A stretch of DNA of 64,000 nt from Dipteronia dyeriana (Eukaryota > Streptophyta > Magnoliopsida > Sapindales > Sapindaceae), in assembly GCA_032871835.1 (NCBI GenBank), contig CM065299.1, positions 77,588,204 through 77,652,203 of the forward strand. Direction: 5' to 3'. Of the stretch, positions 1-10,950 are shown one piece after another. Within the stretch, counting starts at the first letter, position 1. Each line of letters starts with the position of its first letter. Position numbers and translations under genes: made by a program. Under the pieces are notes generated by a model, which did not search any database, was not told the origin of the DNA, and saw only the letters and a list, made by a program, of their open reading frames with translations.

Positions 1-1243
1 GGTAAGTCAATAGGGACTCATATCCCCTATTGACTTATTTTGAATTGACCCTATATGGGGAGCTCAATCAAATAGAGCAAATTGGTATTGCATTGTGCTC
101 ATGATAATATTTATGCTCTTTTATTAATTACTTGAGATGAATGATTGGTTGTACATATTTTTTTTTAATAAGTGTGGAACTTTGCTTAACATGCAATCCA
201 TGTCTTATTTATGACCAAACATGTATTTTTGGACTAGGAGAATTGATTGGGAAGTACATTTTGAATGACCTAGAATTGATCTCCATGACATGTTGATTAT
301 TTCTATGACATGCTTTAAATTTATATGCATGATGAGATTTTTTGAATGCTCTAAAATGAATGCAAAAACTTATGTGTGAAAGCAATTATGAGACTTCAAT
401 CAATAAGGATCTTGTATCAATTTCAAGGATTTTACAATCCAAAAGTCTCTCTCTCTTTACTTGTTGAACAAGGCTACTATAATAAGAGCATTCCACTCGA
501 AAAAATAAAAAAAAGGGTGCAATAGTCGCCCATGTCTTGTTTTACTTGTAAAGTTTGATATAGTTGTCCTTAAAATGAATTTATTTTACAATCTATATCT
601 TGCTTATTCCATGACAAATGGTGAAATTTGTTTGAATTCTCTTGAAAACCTTTGTTATTTTGCTTTGCCAAATACCATGTTTTGATCTTGAATACAACTT
701 GTCTTGTATGCAAAGCATTCGTTCACACATTTTTTTGATGTAATAAAACTCCTTGATTCTCTCTTGCATAAATTTGTTTATATGATTATGCAAATGTCTT
801 GTGCCATAAGCTCTCATTGTTAATGCCCTCTTAAAGGGGTACTCCTTTGTCTATCTCATGACAAAAAGGGGGAGTAGTATGGACTTAGGGGGAGTTGAGG
901 GTGACATGATTTAGGGGGAGATTGACCTATTGAGAGGAAGTTGACCTTTTTAGGGGGAGCTTTTGTTTTTGCATTGTTGATGCATGTTGCTTGTTTCTAT
1001 TGTATGCAAATTGCTCTTGTTTTTTTTCTTTAATCACCTCACGTACATTTGTCTTTGAAAATGTAGTTATTTTGTTTTGTAGGGTTGTTGATTCTACTAG
1101 AGATGGATGACTTGAAGATCTAGTTTATTAGGCATCTCTTTGTAATGTAGAAATATTTTGTTGACCCCTGTCTTTTGTTTTTGTTATTTGTGAGGATGAA
1201 TTGTGAGTGGTGGTTTTGTCACGAAATAGCCAAAGGGGGAGAT
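1..1243 (+). mobile_element. 3' non-coding part of a Sirevirus-like Ty1/copia element
   Basis: No credible ORF is present. The diagnostic feature is a series of purine tracts of the form AGGGGGAG near 862-874, 886-895, 911-920 and 950-959. The last one (AAAGGGGGAGA, 1232-1242) is followed directly by TGTAAG, the expected polypurine-tract/LTR junction. Several purine tracts before the 3' LTR are typical of the Sirevirus lineage of Ty1/copia (family knowledge). The coding part of the element lies upstream of the window. Lineage is inferred from this architecture alone. Confidence 0.6.
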
Positions 1244-1642
1244 TGTAAGTTTCTCAGTTTTTGATTGGCTTATTTCGTTGACAACCACATTTGAGGATTA
1301 ATATGTAAGGGTAATTTTGACCATCATTGTTCAAGAACGAGTTTAAGCTTCAAAAGGTAAATCACTTGATTAACCTTGTTTAAAGAGTTTTTAGTGCACA
1401 TACACACTCTCTCATGCATGTTTTTGATCATCTTGCATGAATGCTTAATTGTCTTAATTGTGTGTCTTTTTGCTATAACTTTTGCTTGGGCGTTTGATGC
1501 ATTTAGTTTGCCCTTAGAAGAGGATTTTCCTCTTAACCGCGGTTGGGATCCCTCCCGGTGCATTGCCTCCGTCGTGGTATGCACAAATGTGTTATCCAGG
1601 CGTTGCACGCTACTTCTACCGTGGCTGTGCTCATTGCAGCAC

Positions 1643-1795
1643 AGCGGTCTCCCAAGCGGAGGTTCCCAGGCGTGTACCGCGGTCTAGACCGCTTTTGGTG
1701 CACATGCCTAGCCAGCGACCTAGGCAGCGGTAATGTCCAGCGTGCCATGTTGTATAGACTGCGGTCTGGACACTTGCCTAGGCCGCGGCACGCAC
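1643..1795. repeat. GC-rich palindromic block inside the copia LTR
   Basis: In AT-rich surroundings this block holds three copies of GCGGTCT (about 1643, 1679, 1760), a perfect 14-bp palindrome GCGGTCTAGACCGC at 1679-1692, and several CCTAGG-type palindromes. It lies in the first half of the LTR, where promoter or enhancer elements are expected. Function is not known from sequence. Confidence 0.5.
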
Positions 1796-1853
1796 ACCGA
1801 TCTATCGGTATTTAGTTGCCCTTCATCCAAAACGATGTCGTTTCGTGTAGGGT

Positions 1854-1856
<3 letters not shown>

Positions 1857-1945
<89 letters not shown>

Positions 1946-1958
1946 TGTGTGTGTGTGT
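1857..1958. repeat. Compound microsatellite (AT)n(GT)n
   Basis: About 22 AT units are followed by about 28 GT units with one AT interruption at about 1939. It is followed by a TC-rich stretch. It lies inside the LTR. Confidence 0.95.
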
Positions 1959-3031
1959 TCTCTTCTCTTCTCTTTGATTTAGGGGAGTCTAAGAAGTCAT
2001 TTTTATTGACCAAGCTTTTCTTTTAGAGAGAAATTGACTCTATTAGAGAGAGAGCTCCCAAGAACTCATTTTGACTCAACCAAACTCCAATCCATGAGCA
2101 TCTAACATCTTCTTACATCTTCCAAGCATGGATTCTCTTGTTTGACTTTGACTAGGTAATCTCTACATGCCCTAGAATCTCTTATTCCATTCTTATGACA
2201 TGTATGCCTAGGTTTAGCAATTATTGTTGATTAAATGCATGTCATTGAGTTTAATTGCATATATAACATGCTTAGATTGTTGATTGTTGGTTGCGATTAA
2301 TATTTTGTGATAGCTAGGATTTATGACCATTTTGCCCTTCTAGCTAAATCTCTATGCTTTGCATTTAGATATTGTTTATGTTTAATTGATTGCATTTGTT
2401 AATTGCATTGATTGTTCTTTACCATGTTTTATGACAACTTGGGTTGATTGGCTTTTTGTTGATGACTAGATAATAGACTTTCATAACTATATTTAGTTAC
2501 GTCTTATGAGTATTCATAGAGACATTAATATCTAGGAATTGCTTTTATTGACATCCTTGAATTCCTAGCTAAGCATTTAGTGTTGCCTAGCATTACTTGC
2601 ATATTTGAATATTTTATCATATTCACTTAGGTTATTTTGACTCTTCATTGAGGTTAAGTCTTGTGACTAAGTGGTTAGTGCACAAACAAATAGATCAAGA
2701 ATCACTATTAAGGCCCGTTGGGTAGAGTGAAAGGGTTAGTAACTGAAGGGCGTGATGGGAGGTCAACCTAGGTTGTAAACTTTCATTCAATAGTGGATTT
2801 GAGGATCGAGTGTGGCACATATATCAGCCCGTGGTTTTTCCATTTGGAGGGTTTCCACGTAAATATTGTGTGTTGCTATTGGTTTAAGCATAATTAGTTT
2901 TATTGAATGCTTGTTTATTTGGGGTAATTTGTGTTAGTATTGATTAATCGAAAAATCGGTAATTGATTCAATTAAAACCTATGCACTGCCCTCTAGGTTT
3001 ATAGACACACATTCTATAGGGAATTTTCAAA

Positions 3032-3885
3032 ATGAAATTGTTGGACAACTTGAGGGAGATAACACAATTTGAGAAGGATGAGGAGGAAAGGAATCAGCCG
3101 AAAGAAACTAGTTCTCCTCATTCTCCTCAACAAAAAGAAAAAGATCGCAAAAAAAAAAGGGTCAAGAAGATCAATGTTTGGGAAGACTACCTAGAATTAG
3201 TTCTTTTAGATTACCAACCAAGTCCAGACGTTCTTAGACATGTTACAAGGCATGAACTTCCATACCATCAACCTTGGTGGCAAATGGATTTAGTAAGTTG
3301 TTGAAAATGACGTTGCATTGTCATTATATATTTCCTTAAATAATTTTTTATCTATTGTATATACAGGTGCTCATTCTGTGCCACCTTTCCGGTCATTGGG
3401 TGTTTTGCCATGTACTTCTCAAGAAAGGAAAAGTATTGTTATTTGACTCATTGAATGAACGAAGGAGCGGACATAGTAATCGGCTAAAGGACATTCGTGG
3501 CCTACTTTACTTATTGACATCTATGTTGAAGCATGCTAGTTACTACCAACAAATGAAGATGGATCCTCATGCCACCCCATTCACAGCTGAAAGCATGCAT
3601 AGTGATCTCATTCCACAACAAGATGATGGGTATGTTTGACATATTTATTTACCTTTTATTTACTTTAATTACTTTAATTACTTTCTTAAAGATACTTATG
3701 TAATACATATCCCATCATTTTACAGAAACAGTTGTAGTGCCTTTTTAATGAAGTATGCTGAGTTGATAATGGCTGGAGTACCAACTCCATAGAAATAAAT
3801 TTTTGGACAAAAGAATATCAAAAACATTCGTAAGGCCATTGCAATTGACATTTACACCAATGGTCAACTTCTTAATTCCCTATAG
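3032..3885 (+). pseudogene. Ulp1-like C48 cysteine protease domain, decayed, three exons
   Basis: Exons read 3032-3292, 3367-3629 and 3726-3792, with GTAAGT/ACAG and GTATGT/ACAG introns. Joining them keeps frame and gives 196 aa. A basic low-complexity N-terminus (residues 20-48) precedes the catalytic core. The core has His97 in SGHWVF, Asp114 in LLFDSL and Cys178 in GNSCSAFLMKYAE. The family triad is His-Asp-Cys, but the usual DCG around the nucleophile is SCS here. A TAG at 3790 stops the protein after PTP. Homology resumes in another frame with FGQKNIKNIRKAIAIDIYTN and ends at 3885. The family removes SUMO or ubiquitin-like tags. As a MULE passenger its role is unknown. The first ATG is assumed; upstream sequence was probably lost to the copia insertion. 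Confidence 0.75.
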
Positions 3886-3978
3886 AGTAGAATCATGTAT
3901 TTAGGCTGAAAATATTTTGTGCACTTCAAATTTGTTGAGAATGTTTATGATGTATTTTGTGCCTAGAGAAATTATGTT

Positions 3979-4607
3979 ATCCCTGGGAACAACTCTTCTA
4001 GGCCTAGGAGATTTGTTCCCAGGCTTAGGAGACTTATAGTCATCAACAATGGTCCTAATCACCATCTTTGTTACTTGATGTATATATACAATAACTTTCA
4101 AAAATGAATATTGAAAATGATTTTGAATGTAATGAGAAACTCATTTACATTAGATGCATATATATATATATAAACTGTGAAAAATTCCGTTAAGCCAGGG
4201 AACAACTTTTCTAGGCTTAGGAGATTTGTTTCCAGGCTTAGGAGACTTCTAGTCATCAACAATGGTTCCAATCACTATCTTTGTTACTTGGTGTATATAT
4301 CCAATAACTCTAAAAAATGAACATTGAAAGTGATTTTGACTGTAATGAGAGACTCATTCACATTAGATGCATATATATATAAACTGTGAAAAATTCTGTT
4401 ATGCCTGGGAACAACTTTTCTAGGCCTTAGAGATTTGTTCCCAAGCTTAGGAGACTTGTAGTCATCAACAATGGTCTCAATCACCATCTTTGTTACTTGA
4501 TGTATTATATCCAATAACTCTAAAAAGGCGATATTGAAAATGATTTTGACTGTAATGAGAGTCTAATTCACTTTAGACCTTGGAACAATTCTCCTAGGCA
4601 TTAGATG

Positions 4608-4612
<5 letters not shown>
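3979..4612. repeat. Tandem repeat, about 210-bp unit, three copies plus a partial
   Basis: GGGAACAAC marks the unit starts at about 3985, 4198 and 4407 (periods 213 and 209). A truncated fourth unit begins near 4568. Each unit contains CTAGGC...GGAGATTTGTTCCCAGGC, then AGTCATCAACAATGG, and ends in a short AT run. Confidence 0.85.

Positions 4613-4648
<36 letters not shown>
4613..4648. repeat. (AT)n microsatellite
   Basis: About 18 AT units at the end of the 210-bp tandem array. The shorter AT runs inside the array units suggest this one expanded from a unit end. Confidence 0.9.
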
Positions 4649-4651
<3 letters not shown>

Positions 4652-5003
4652 TCACATAATTCTCGTAAGGGTTTCCACTTAACTACTTAAATGTTCAGAG
4701 TTGTTCCCAGGCCTAACAGAATTGTACGTAGGCCTAGGAGATTTGATCATAGGCTTAGGAGATTTGTTCCAAGGCCTGCAATAAACTGGTGGCTTTTCAT
4801 TTTCAGAAAGAGCTATAAAATAAACTGGTGGCTTCCCTAGTGTACCCACTGTTCAGTTGACAATAACAAAATAAATGTTAATTTCAGGCACAATGGTTCA
4901 TTTCAAATGTAAAGGTATTTGAAAGGTTACAATGGTTCATTCTTCAATGAAATAAATGTAAATGTGACTTTTTAGATTTCACTGATATGGGTCACCTTGT
5001 TCA

Positions 5004-5010
5004 CTATAAA
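5004..5010 (+). promoter_or_regulatory. TATA box of the coiled-coil ORF
   Basis: CTATAAA lies about 81 bp before the ATG at 5091. The spacer has no ATG and looks like a short plant leader. Confidence 0.45.
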
Positions 5011-5090
5011 AACCATATATCAGTTACATATTGGTCACAAAAGTCTTCAATCTTCTTCAGTTATTTGTTTCATCACTTCATTTTTACAAA

Positions 5091-5335
5091 TGGAAATAGA
5101 AGCAAACGGCAGGAGCAGGCATAAGATAAATGCCATTTTTTAAGTGATGCATGAAAGGGTTGCAGACGCTGAGGAGACCATTATCAAGGAGCGTGAAAAT
5201 GCAAAACGGCTACGTGATGATTATACTATTTTGATGGGGAGATTTCAGAATCTGGAAGCTGAAATCATCAACTTAAACGTTGAGATTAAAGCAAGGGACA
5301 ACGAACTCAATGGACTCTACCAACTTGTTGAATAA
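5091..5335 (+). pseudogene. Small coiled-coil ORF within the MULE, one internal stop
   Basis: From ATG 5091 the frame reads MEIEANGRSRHKINAIF, meets TAA, and resumes in frame at 5144 with MHERVADAEETIIKE and so on to TAA at 5335, 81 codons in all. The second part is a heptad-like run of charged and leucine residues (RLRDDYTILMGRFQNLEAEI), which predicts a coiled coil. No domain was recognised. A TATA box and leader precede it, so it looks like a former transcription unit of the element. One substitution would explain the stop. A coincidental reading frame cannot be excluded. Confidence 0.45.
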
Positions 5336-5645
5336 TTGCAGAAGAAGTTGATGGACTTCAACATTCCACCGTCACCATGAACAAAATCACATTTCAATAT
5401 TATGTTTTGTTTTGATTTTTTTTCACATGTTGTACCATCTAACAAGTTAATGGAAGTTATTGGTTTTGTTTTCACATGCTTTACACATTTCACATGTTGT
5501 CATTATATTCCTTCATTACTCATACCGGCATAACAGAACAAATAAAATTATCATTCATTACTCATACAAGTAGAACAATACAAATAAAATAAAATGCTCC
5601 TTCATTACTTATACCAGCAAAACAAAACAAAACAAACAAGATCTT

Positions 5646-5957
5646 TCAAACAATTTTACCTATTATAACTCCCAAAATAAACTCGAATACAAATAAAAAC
5701 AATATCACACCAATGCTTTCACTCTTCTTAGATACCTTCTCAGTAACATTCATAGAAGATTGAGGCCAATAATGGCTTGAATATATGGAACGACTACTTA
5801 TTGCTCTATATGCTTCATCAGATGAGTTAAACTTCTTGTAAGATGCTTCTAAAAAACCATTTATATGTTCATGACATTCAGGCCAAGAACTAAACACACA
5901 TGTTTTCCTTCCATTAAAAACCAAATAAACAGAATTCTTCTCCATTGGTATTCTCAC
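5646..5957 (-). CDS. RNase H1 hybrid-binding (viroplasmin-like) domain protein with C-terminal membrane segment
   Basis: The ORF has 103 codons, no introns, and starts at ATG 5957. Residues about 9-55 (VYLVFNGRKTCVFSSWPEC, then HINGFLEASYKKF) match the pattern of the RNase H1 N-terminal hybrid-binding domain, also called the caulimovirus viroplasmin domain: YxVFxGRKxGxYxSWxEC...VNGFxGASYKxF. That fold binds RNA/DNA hybrids or dsRNA. There is no RNase H catalytic domain. Residues about 60-80 are Ser/Lys-rich. Residues about 80-103 (GVILFLFVFEFILGVIIG) form one strong hydrophobic helix, suggesting a tail-anchored protein. It lies between the Ulp1-like and mudrA genes and is probably element cargo. 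The frame is open, but expression is unknown. Confidence 0.65.
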   Translation of the reverse strand: MRIPMEKNSVYLVFNGRKTCVFSSWPECHEHINGFLEASYKKFNSSDEAYRAISSRSIYSSHYWPQSSMNVTEKVSKKSESIGVILFLFVFEFILGVIIGKIV

Positions 5958-6310
5958 ACTTTACAGATGTCGGTAAATCGAAAAAAAAGTGAGGAGGGAA
6001 ATTAGACAAAAAAAGATGGGTTTTTATCGTGTTTGACTAAGGAACCGATGAAGGATGCTTTCAACCGGTATACAAAGCGAAAAAAGTTGAATAAGCCTAA
6101 GTTTGCTTGTTTTGGAACACGTGAAGAAGAAGTGAAGAAGAAAAAAATGTTTTTGCTTGTTTGAATAAGGAAAAAGATGAAGGATTAGTGTCAGTGGGAT
6201 CTAGACTGTAAGGAGAAGTAGAAGATTTGATGGGATCCATCTGTAATCCACTACCAATTGATGACGTGGCGAGTAAATGTGTGGGCTCCTTCATGACACG
6301 TGTCACAAAC

Positions 6311-7480
6311 GAACGGTGCCGCTGAAAAACACTTGAGCCTAGGAAAGGTTTTACAGGCCATTAGTTTGGGCCTAGAAAATGTTCCCAGGCCTTAGAGTTT
6401 TCCTATGTAGATGAAATTATAGGGGCCCTGCAATAATCTCAACAATCGGCACCGTCAAACGATAAAGGGGTATCAATGGAAATTTGTACGTAAATTTTTG
6501 AGATCATCAAACGGTCGAACGAGTACGTCCCTACCCATTACACTAAATATAGCAAACAACCATTTCAAATATGAACCCCTAGGTGCCTAAGAGTTCTTTC
6601 AAAAACTTGTAAGTTGTTCTTGTTGCTTGCATCGATCTCCCATATTAGATTTACACTTCCGAAATTGATTTCGATTGGTGCACATTGCTTTTTAAAAACA
6701 TCCCATGCTACTAGAAAAAAAATCAAAAAAATATATTTAAATCGAAATTAAATGCACCCTGGGCCTAAGAGTTATAATACCGATTCTTAGGCCTTCAACT
6801 TCCTGGGTTTAGTTTTTTCTAATCAGTCCCAATACCGATGATGTGGCGACGAAAAACACCTAAGCCTAGGAACAAATTAGTTCAGGCCTAGGAATTGTTC
6901 TCATGCTTTACAGTTTTTCTCCGTAGATGAAATTATGGGGCCCTGCAACAACTCAATGATCGGCACCGTCCAACGATGAAGGGGTATCGATGGAAATCTG
7001 TACATAAATTTTTGAGATCATCGAACGGTCGAACAAGTAAGTCCTTACCCATTACATTAGATATAGAAACAACCATTTCAAATATGATCCCCTAAGTGCC
7101 AAAGAGTTCTTTCAAAAACCTGTAAGTTGTTCTCGTTGCTTGAATTGATCTCCTATATTAGATTTACACTTCCGAATTCGATTCCGATGGGTGCATACTG
7201 CTTTTTAAAAACATCCCGTGCAACTGGAAAAAATAATTCAAAAAAAATATTTAAATCAAAATTAAATCCACCATGGGCCTAGAAACTATTCCTAAGCTTA
7301 AAGTACCGATTTCTACGCCTTCAACTTCCTGGGCTTAGTTCCTTCTTATCAGCCCTAATACTGATGACGTGACGATGAAAAACACCTAAGTCTAGGAAAG
7401 ATTTTACAAGCCTAAGAACAAACTAGTTTGGGCCTAAGAATTGTTCCTATGCCTAAAACATTACTCCCAGGCTTAACCGA
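6311..7480. repeat. Tandem repeat, about 515-bp unit, two copies plus part of a third
   Basis: GGGGCCCTGCAA occurs at about 6422 and 6937, with several hundred bases of matching sequence after each (for example CGGCACCGTC, GAGTTCTTTCAAAAAC, AAAAACATCCC). Blocks reading GAAAAACACCTAAGCCTAGGA recur near 6322, 6855 and 7376. No ORF is present. The copies differ by many substitutions, so the array is not recent. Confidence 0.85.
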
Positions 7481-7760
7481 TCTTCTGTTTTCAAGATCAA
7501 TAACAACAACCCCAACCAATAACAACATCAATAATCCTAAACCTGTTTTGGTTCAGCAGTCATCAACACAAACACAAACAAATATACATACACCATAAAC
7601 CATCATAAAAAGACATACAAAATATCATTTCCAATAAAAACAAATGATATATAAACCTGTTGAGGATGGTTCATCAGTGTTTAACACAAACAAATATATA
7701 TACACCATAAACCTTCACAAAAACAAGTTTACAAGTTCCCTAAAACAAGACCCAATGTTC
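7440..7760. repeat. Direct repeat, copy on the 3' side of mudrA
   Basis: This shares long matches with 17445-17805: AGGCTTAAC, TTTTCAA.ATCAATAACAAC, AAATATACATACACCATAAA, CAGTGTTTAACACAAAC. The two copies are in the same orientation, just outside the two ends of the transposase coding region. The sequence is AC-rich and non-coding. Confidence 0.8.
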
Positions 7761-7786
7761 ACAGCTCTAGATCACAGCTAAGACAA

Positions 7787-8214
7787 TTAGATCACTACAG
7801 ACCCAACGACATTCTCTTCGTTCATGTCAATCAAGGTAGGTTTATGTGGCTTGTCCGGGCACTTCAGTCTGTTGTGTCCTTCTTTCTTACAAATACTACA
7901 TAACCGAGCTTTTTTGTCTGGTTTGTATGAACTAGATGATGGTTCCGGGCAAGTTGTTTACTTGTGTCCTTTTTTTCAACACTTTGAACAAGAATGTAAC
8001 TTTCTTTTCTCCACAGCAGATGGTATCCTCAACTTCTTTGGTCTTCCCAGTAGATTTTTTCTTCCATGGCAATACAATACGGTTCCGAATTGCATCAGGA
8101 ATGTCCCAAAATTTGGGAACCGAAATAGGGTTGACACCCATGTCTTAAGCATGTTTAAGAAATTCTATTGGGTAAAGGTTGGAAGCAAGTGCATTGATTG
8201 ATAGTCCTTGGATC
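7787..8214 (-). pseudogene. mudrA-like MULE transposase, C-terminal exon
   Basis: Read on the minus strand, a splice acceptor (GGCCTAG) is followed by GLSINALASNLYPIEF, then NPISVPKFWDIPD and IVLPWKKKSTG. This is the usual tail of plant MULE transposases. After a frameshift near 8050 two CCHC zinc knuckles follow: CSKC..KGH....CPEP, with stops, and CSICKKEGHNRLKCP. The frame ends at TAA 7787-7789. One stop replaces the codon before DMGVNPIS. It continues the coding sequence interrupted at 15083 and is non-functional. Confidence 0.8.
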
Positions 8215-8310
8215 CTAGGCCACAACACACCAATAAACAGAAATTTAAATTTGTAAAATCAACCACAACAGATAAATGTATGGAGTTAAAAGATTGAGAA
8301 ACATACTTAG

Positions 8311-9060
8311 TGATGAGAACAAGGCAGCTGCATCATATGATCCATTGCATGTTCCGGTTGGGCCAATAACAAGGGCAAGAGCTAAGAGATTCAAAGAAGC
8401 ACTAAATGACCTAATTCAAGACACTTGGGCTGATTTTGAATTGTTGAAGTCCAAGATAAGCCCACATGAAGACCAAGGCATAATTAATGTCATCAAGGCA
8501 ATTGATTGGGCCGAATAAGGAAGACTTGGGTGTGTGGCACAAGCTAGGAGAAGAGTCAACTTTGGCTGATTTATTCCCTTTTAATTTCCAAAGAATAATA
8601 ATTGATTTGTTTCCCAAATTAAGGGATTGATTTGGTTCCAGATTTAGCTTTCCAATTAGGGAGCAAGTCAATAGTTTCTCAAATTAGTTTTTTTCTGATT
8701 ATAAGGCCTTAATGGCCGAATTATCTTGTTTCCTTTTAGGATGGCTTATAGCCTTTCTTTTCGATTAGGGTTTTAGTATATAAATGAACGAATTGGATGT
8801 AATTGGAGAGACTTGAATTGAATAAAAATTGTGAGAGTTCATCTCTTTTTTTTTTTTCTGAAAACTTGACTTATCACTCACATCTTCTTCTTGTTCTTAA
8901 GTGTGGCGTCTTCAACTTCTTGATACCGTTGGTTCTTACCTCCTTATAGGTAACGTGCCGCGGTCCGATAACGTTCTTGTTTATAAACTTGGTTAGAAAA
9001 CGATCCTTCGTTACCATATATTGGTTCCGGGTCTCACTGCTCTTGGTGAGGTTCATATCA
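8311..9060 (+). mobile_element. 5' LTR of the gypsy element
   Basis: 750 bp, starting TGATGAGAAC and ending TTCATATCA. A TATA box TATATAAA lies at 8777-8784 and AATAAA at 8821-8826, consistent with the U3/R region. The first 208 bp encode a copy of the C-terminal end of the polyprotein (GPITRARAKRFKEAL), stopping at 8518. Confidence 0.95.
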
Positions 9061-9061
9061 G

Positions 9062-9080
9062 TTGGTATCAGAGCTTAGGC
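9062..9080 (+). other. Primer binding site of the gypsy element
   Basis: TTGGTATCAGAGCTTAGG begins two bases after the LTR. TGGTATCAGAGC is the complement of the 3' end of plant initiator tRNA-Met. Confidence 0.9.
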
Positions 9081-9140
9081 TTCTAAATCAGGTTTAATCT
9101 ATCCTTGTTCTTTCTCTTCTCTGTATTCATTTGTTTCAAC

Positions 9141-9323
9141 AAAAAAAAAAAAACGTTTGATCAAATCCGGTACCAAAAAAAAAAAAAGTACCAAAAGCTT
9201 GCTTGTGTCCACTTGATCAAGGTCAGTAAAAAAAAAAAAACGTTTGATCAAATTCGGTACCAAAAAAAAAAGCACCAAAAGCTTGCTTGTGTCCACTTAA
9301 TCAAGGTCGGTAAAAAAAAAAAA
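9141..9323. repeat. 87-bp tandem duplication with poly-A tracts in the gypsy leader
   Basis: Two units, each A10-13, CGTTTGATCAAAT.CGGTACC, A10-13, then CACCAAAAGCTTGCTTGTG-like sequence. CGTTTGATC occurs at 9154 and 9241. This lies in the untranslated leader before gag. Confidence 0.9.
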
Positions 9324-9698
9324 CATTTTTTTTTGGGTCGTGTAGTTGAACCTATATCAACTATTTATATTCATTATCTTGATTTCGTGCATTGATATTC
9401 AAAAAAAAAAATTAATAGCTAAAGAATTCCGTCTTCATTATTCTTGTCCTTTTACTTAGTTACTTCTATTTTTCTTGCACTTCTTGTGAGTGTCCGTATA
9501 AGTCAAAAAAGAAGAAGAAGGAAGAACTGAAAGAGTTAACAAAGAGTGGAAAAAGGCAAGAGTGTGTGAGCTCATCAGAGGATAAAAGCCAAAGAATTGA
9601 GTGAAAACACGAGTGTGAGTGCCACCATCTTTGAGAGTAAACACGTGAGGGAGTGTTTGTGAGGCTTACTAATTTCTTTTGCTTTGCAGGTTTCAAAT

Positions 9699-10950
9699 AT
9701 GTCACGTGATAAAAGTAGAGACTTATCTGATGATGCACCAGAAACGATAGATCTTAATTTTTTGTATAAAGCCATACAAAAAAACATGGAGCGGATGAAG
9801 ATTAAGATTGGTGAGGTGCATGATAGGATAGATAAGGTGGAGTCTAGTTCACAAAGGGTGCAACCAATTAGGGTTCCTAATGTGGAACGAAGAGAAAGAA
9901 ACCCACCTAGAGACGATTATGAAGATGATTATGGGAATGACCTAGAGGAGGGTGATCGCATGTCCAATGTGGGTACAGGTAGATTGAGGCGTGAAATGGG
10001 AGGTAAAGGAGTTAGGTATGAGAATAGAGAAGATAGGTATGGGTATAGAGGAGATAGGTATGGAGAGAGGGCTTATAATAATTTGGGTAGTATAAAGGTG
10101 AAAATCCCAACGTTCCAAGGTAAAATTGATCCCGAAGCTTATTTAGAGTGAGAGAAAAGAATAGAATTGGTATTTGACTGCCATGACTATTCTGAATTAA
10201 AGAAGGTAAAGTTGGCTGCCATAGAATTTACTGATTATGCTATCGTTTGGTGGGATCAATTGATTGTGAGTAGAAGACGAAATGGAGAAAGACCTATTGA
10301 GACTTGGGAGGAGATGAAAGCTGTCATGAGGAAGCGTTTCATTCCGAGTCACTATTATAGTGGTTTGTTTCAAAAATTACAAACCCTTACTCAAGGGTCT
10401 AAGTGTGTTGAAGATTACTACAAGGAGATGGAGATAGCCTTGATTCGAGCTGATGTAGAGGAAGACCGAGAGGCTACTATAGCTAGGTTTTTAAGTGGAC
10501 TGAACCAAGACATAGCAAATGTGGTGGAGTTGCAACATTATGTTGAATTGAGTGACATGGTACACATGGCAATTAAGGTGGAACAACAGTTGAAGAGAAA
10601 GAGTTCCACACGGGTTGGGCAAAATTCGGGTTATTCATCATCATGGAAACCGAATTGGAGCAAGAGGGATGACCAACCTAGTTTCAAGGCCAAGGCCAAG
10701 GCCGAACCTTCCAGAGATCATAAAGTCGGAGGCACATTAAAACAAGGTACATCAGATTCTCAACCTTCTAGAAATCATGACATTAAGTGCTTTAAGTGTC
10801 TGGGAGCAGGTCATATTGCATCTCAATGCCCAAACAAGAGAGTAATGGTTTTGAAGGATGATGGTGAGATCGAATCTGAAGGTGAATCTGATGATGAATC
10901 CATGCCACCTTTGGAGGATGCAAGTGATATTGAATATCCGGTGGACGGAG
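9699..10950 (+). pseudogene. gag of the gypsy element
   Basis: The ATG at 9699 reads MSRDKSRDLSDDAPE. A charged region (residues about 50-125) follows, then the capsid core: IPTFQGKIDPEAYLE, stop, ERKIELVFDCHDYSE, WWDQL, ETWEEMKAVMRKRFIPSHY. A single CCHC zinc knuckle (CFKCLGAGHIASQC, about 10789-10830) closes it. The TGA at 10149 stands where the family has Trp (TGG to TGA). The frame otherwise continues without a shift into protease. Confidence 0.9.

Larger units (their letters stand above)
1244..3011 (+). mobile_element. 3' LTR of the Sirevirus-like copia element
   Basis: Starts TGTAAG right after the purine tract. The right end is placed near ...GACACACA because the sequence just before it (GGAGGGTTTCCACGTAAAT near 2856, CACTGCCCTCTAGG near 2987) has the form of the 3' part of many copia LTRs. 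The 1.77 kb length suits a Sirevirus. It contains a GC-rich palindromic block and an AT/GT microsatellite. The right boundary is uncertain by tens of bases because the partner LTR and target duplication are outside the window. Confidence 0.5.

Noticed and set aside
1720..2026. Frames rich in His-Thr/Tyr-Ile or Cys-Val repeats across the AT/GT tract
   Set aside because: They are translations of the microsatellite, not genes.
3979..4612. Tandem repeats considered as a CRISPR array
   Set aside because: Units are about 210 bp with no repeat-spacer pattern, and the genome is a plant.
5646..5957. HBD-domain ORF as a viral insertion
   Set aside because: Only the viroplasmin-type domain is present, with no other viral gene nearby; the domain is also cellular (RNase H1), and the context is a MULE.
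9105..9395. Lys-rich frame before the gypsy gag
   Set aside because: It is produced by the poly-A tandem repeat in the leader.
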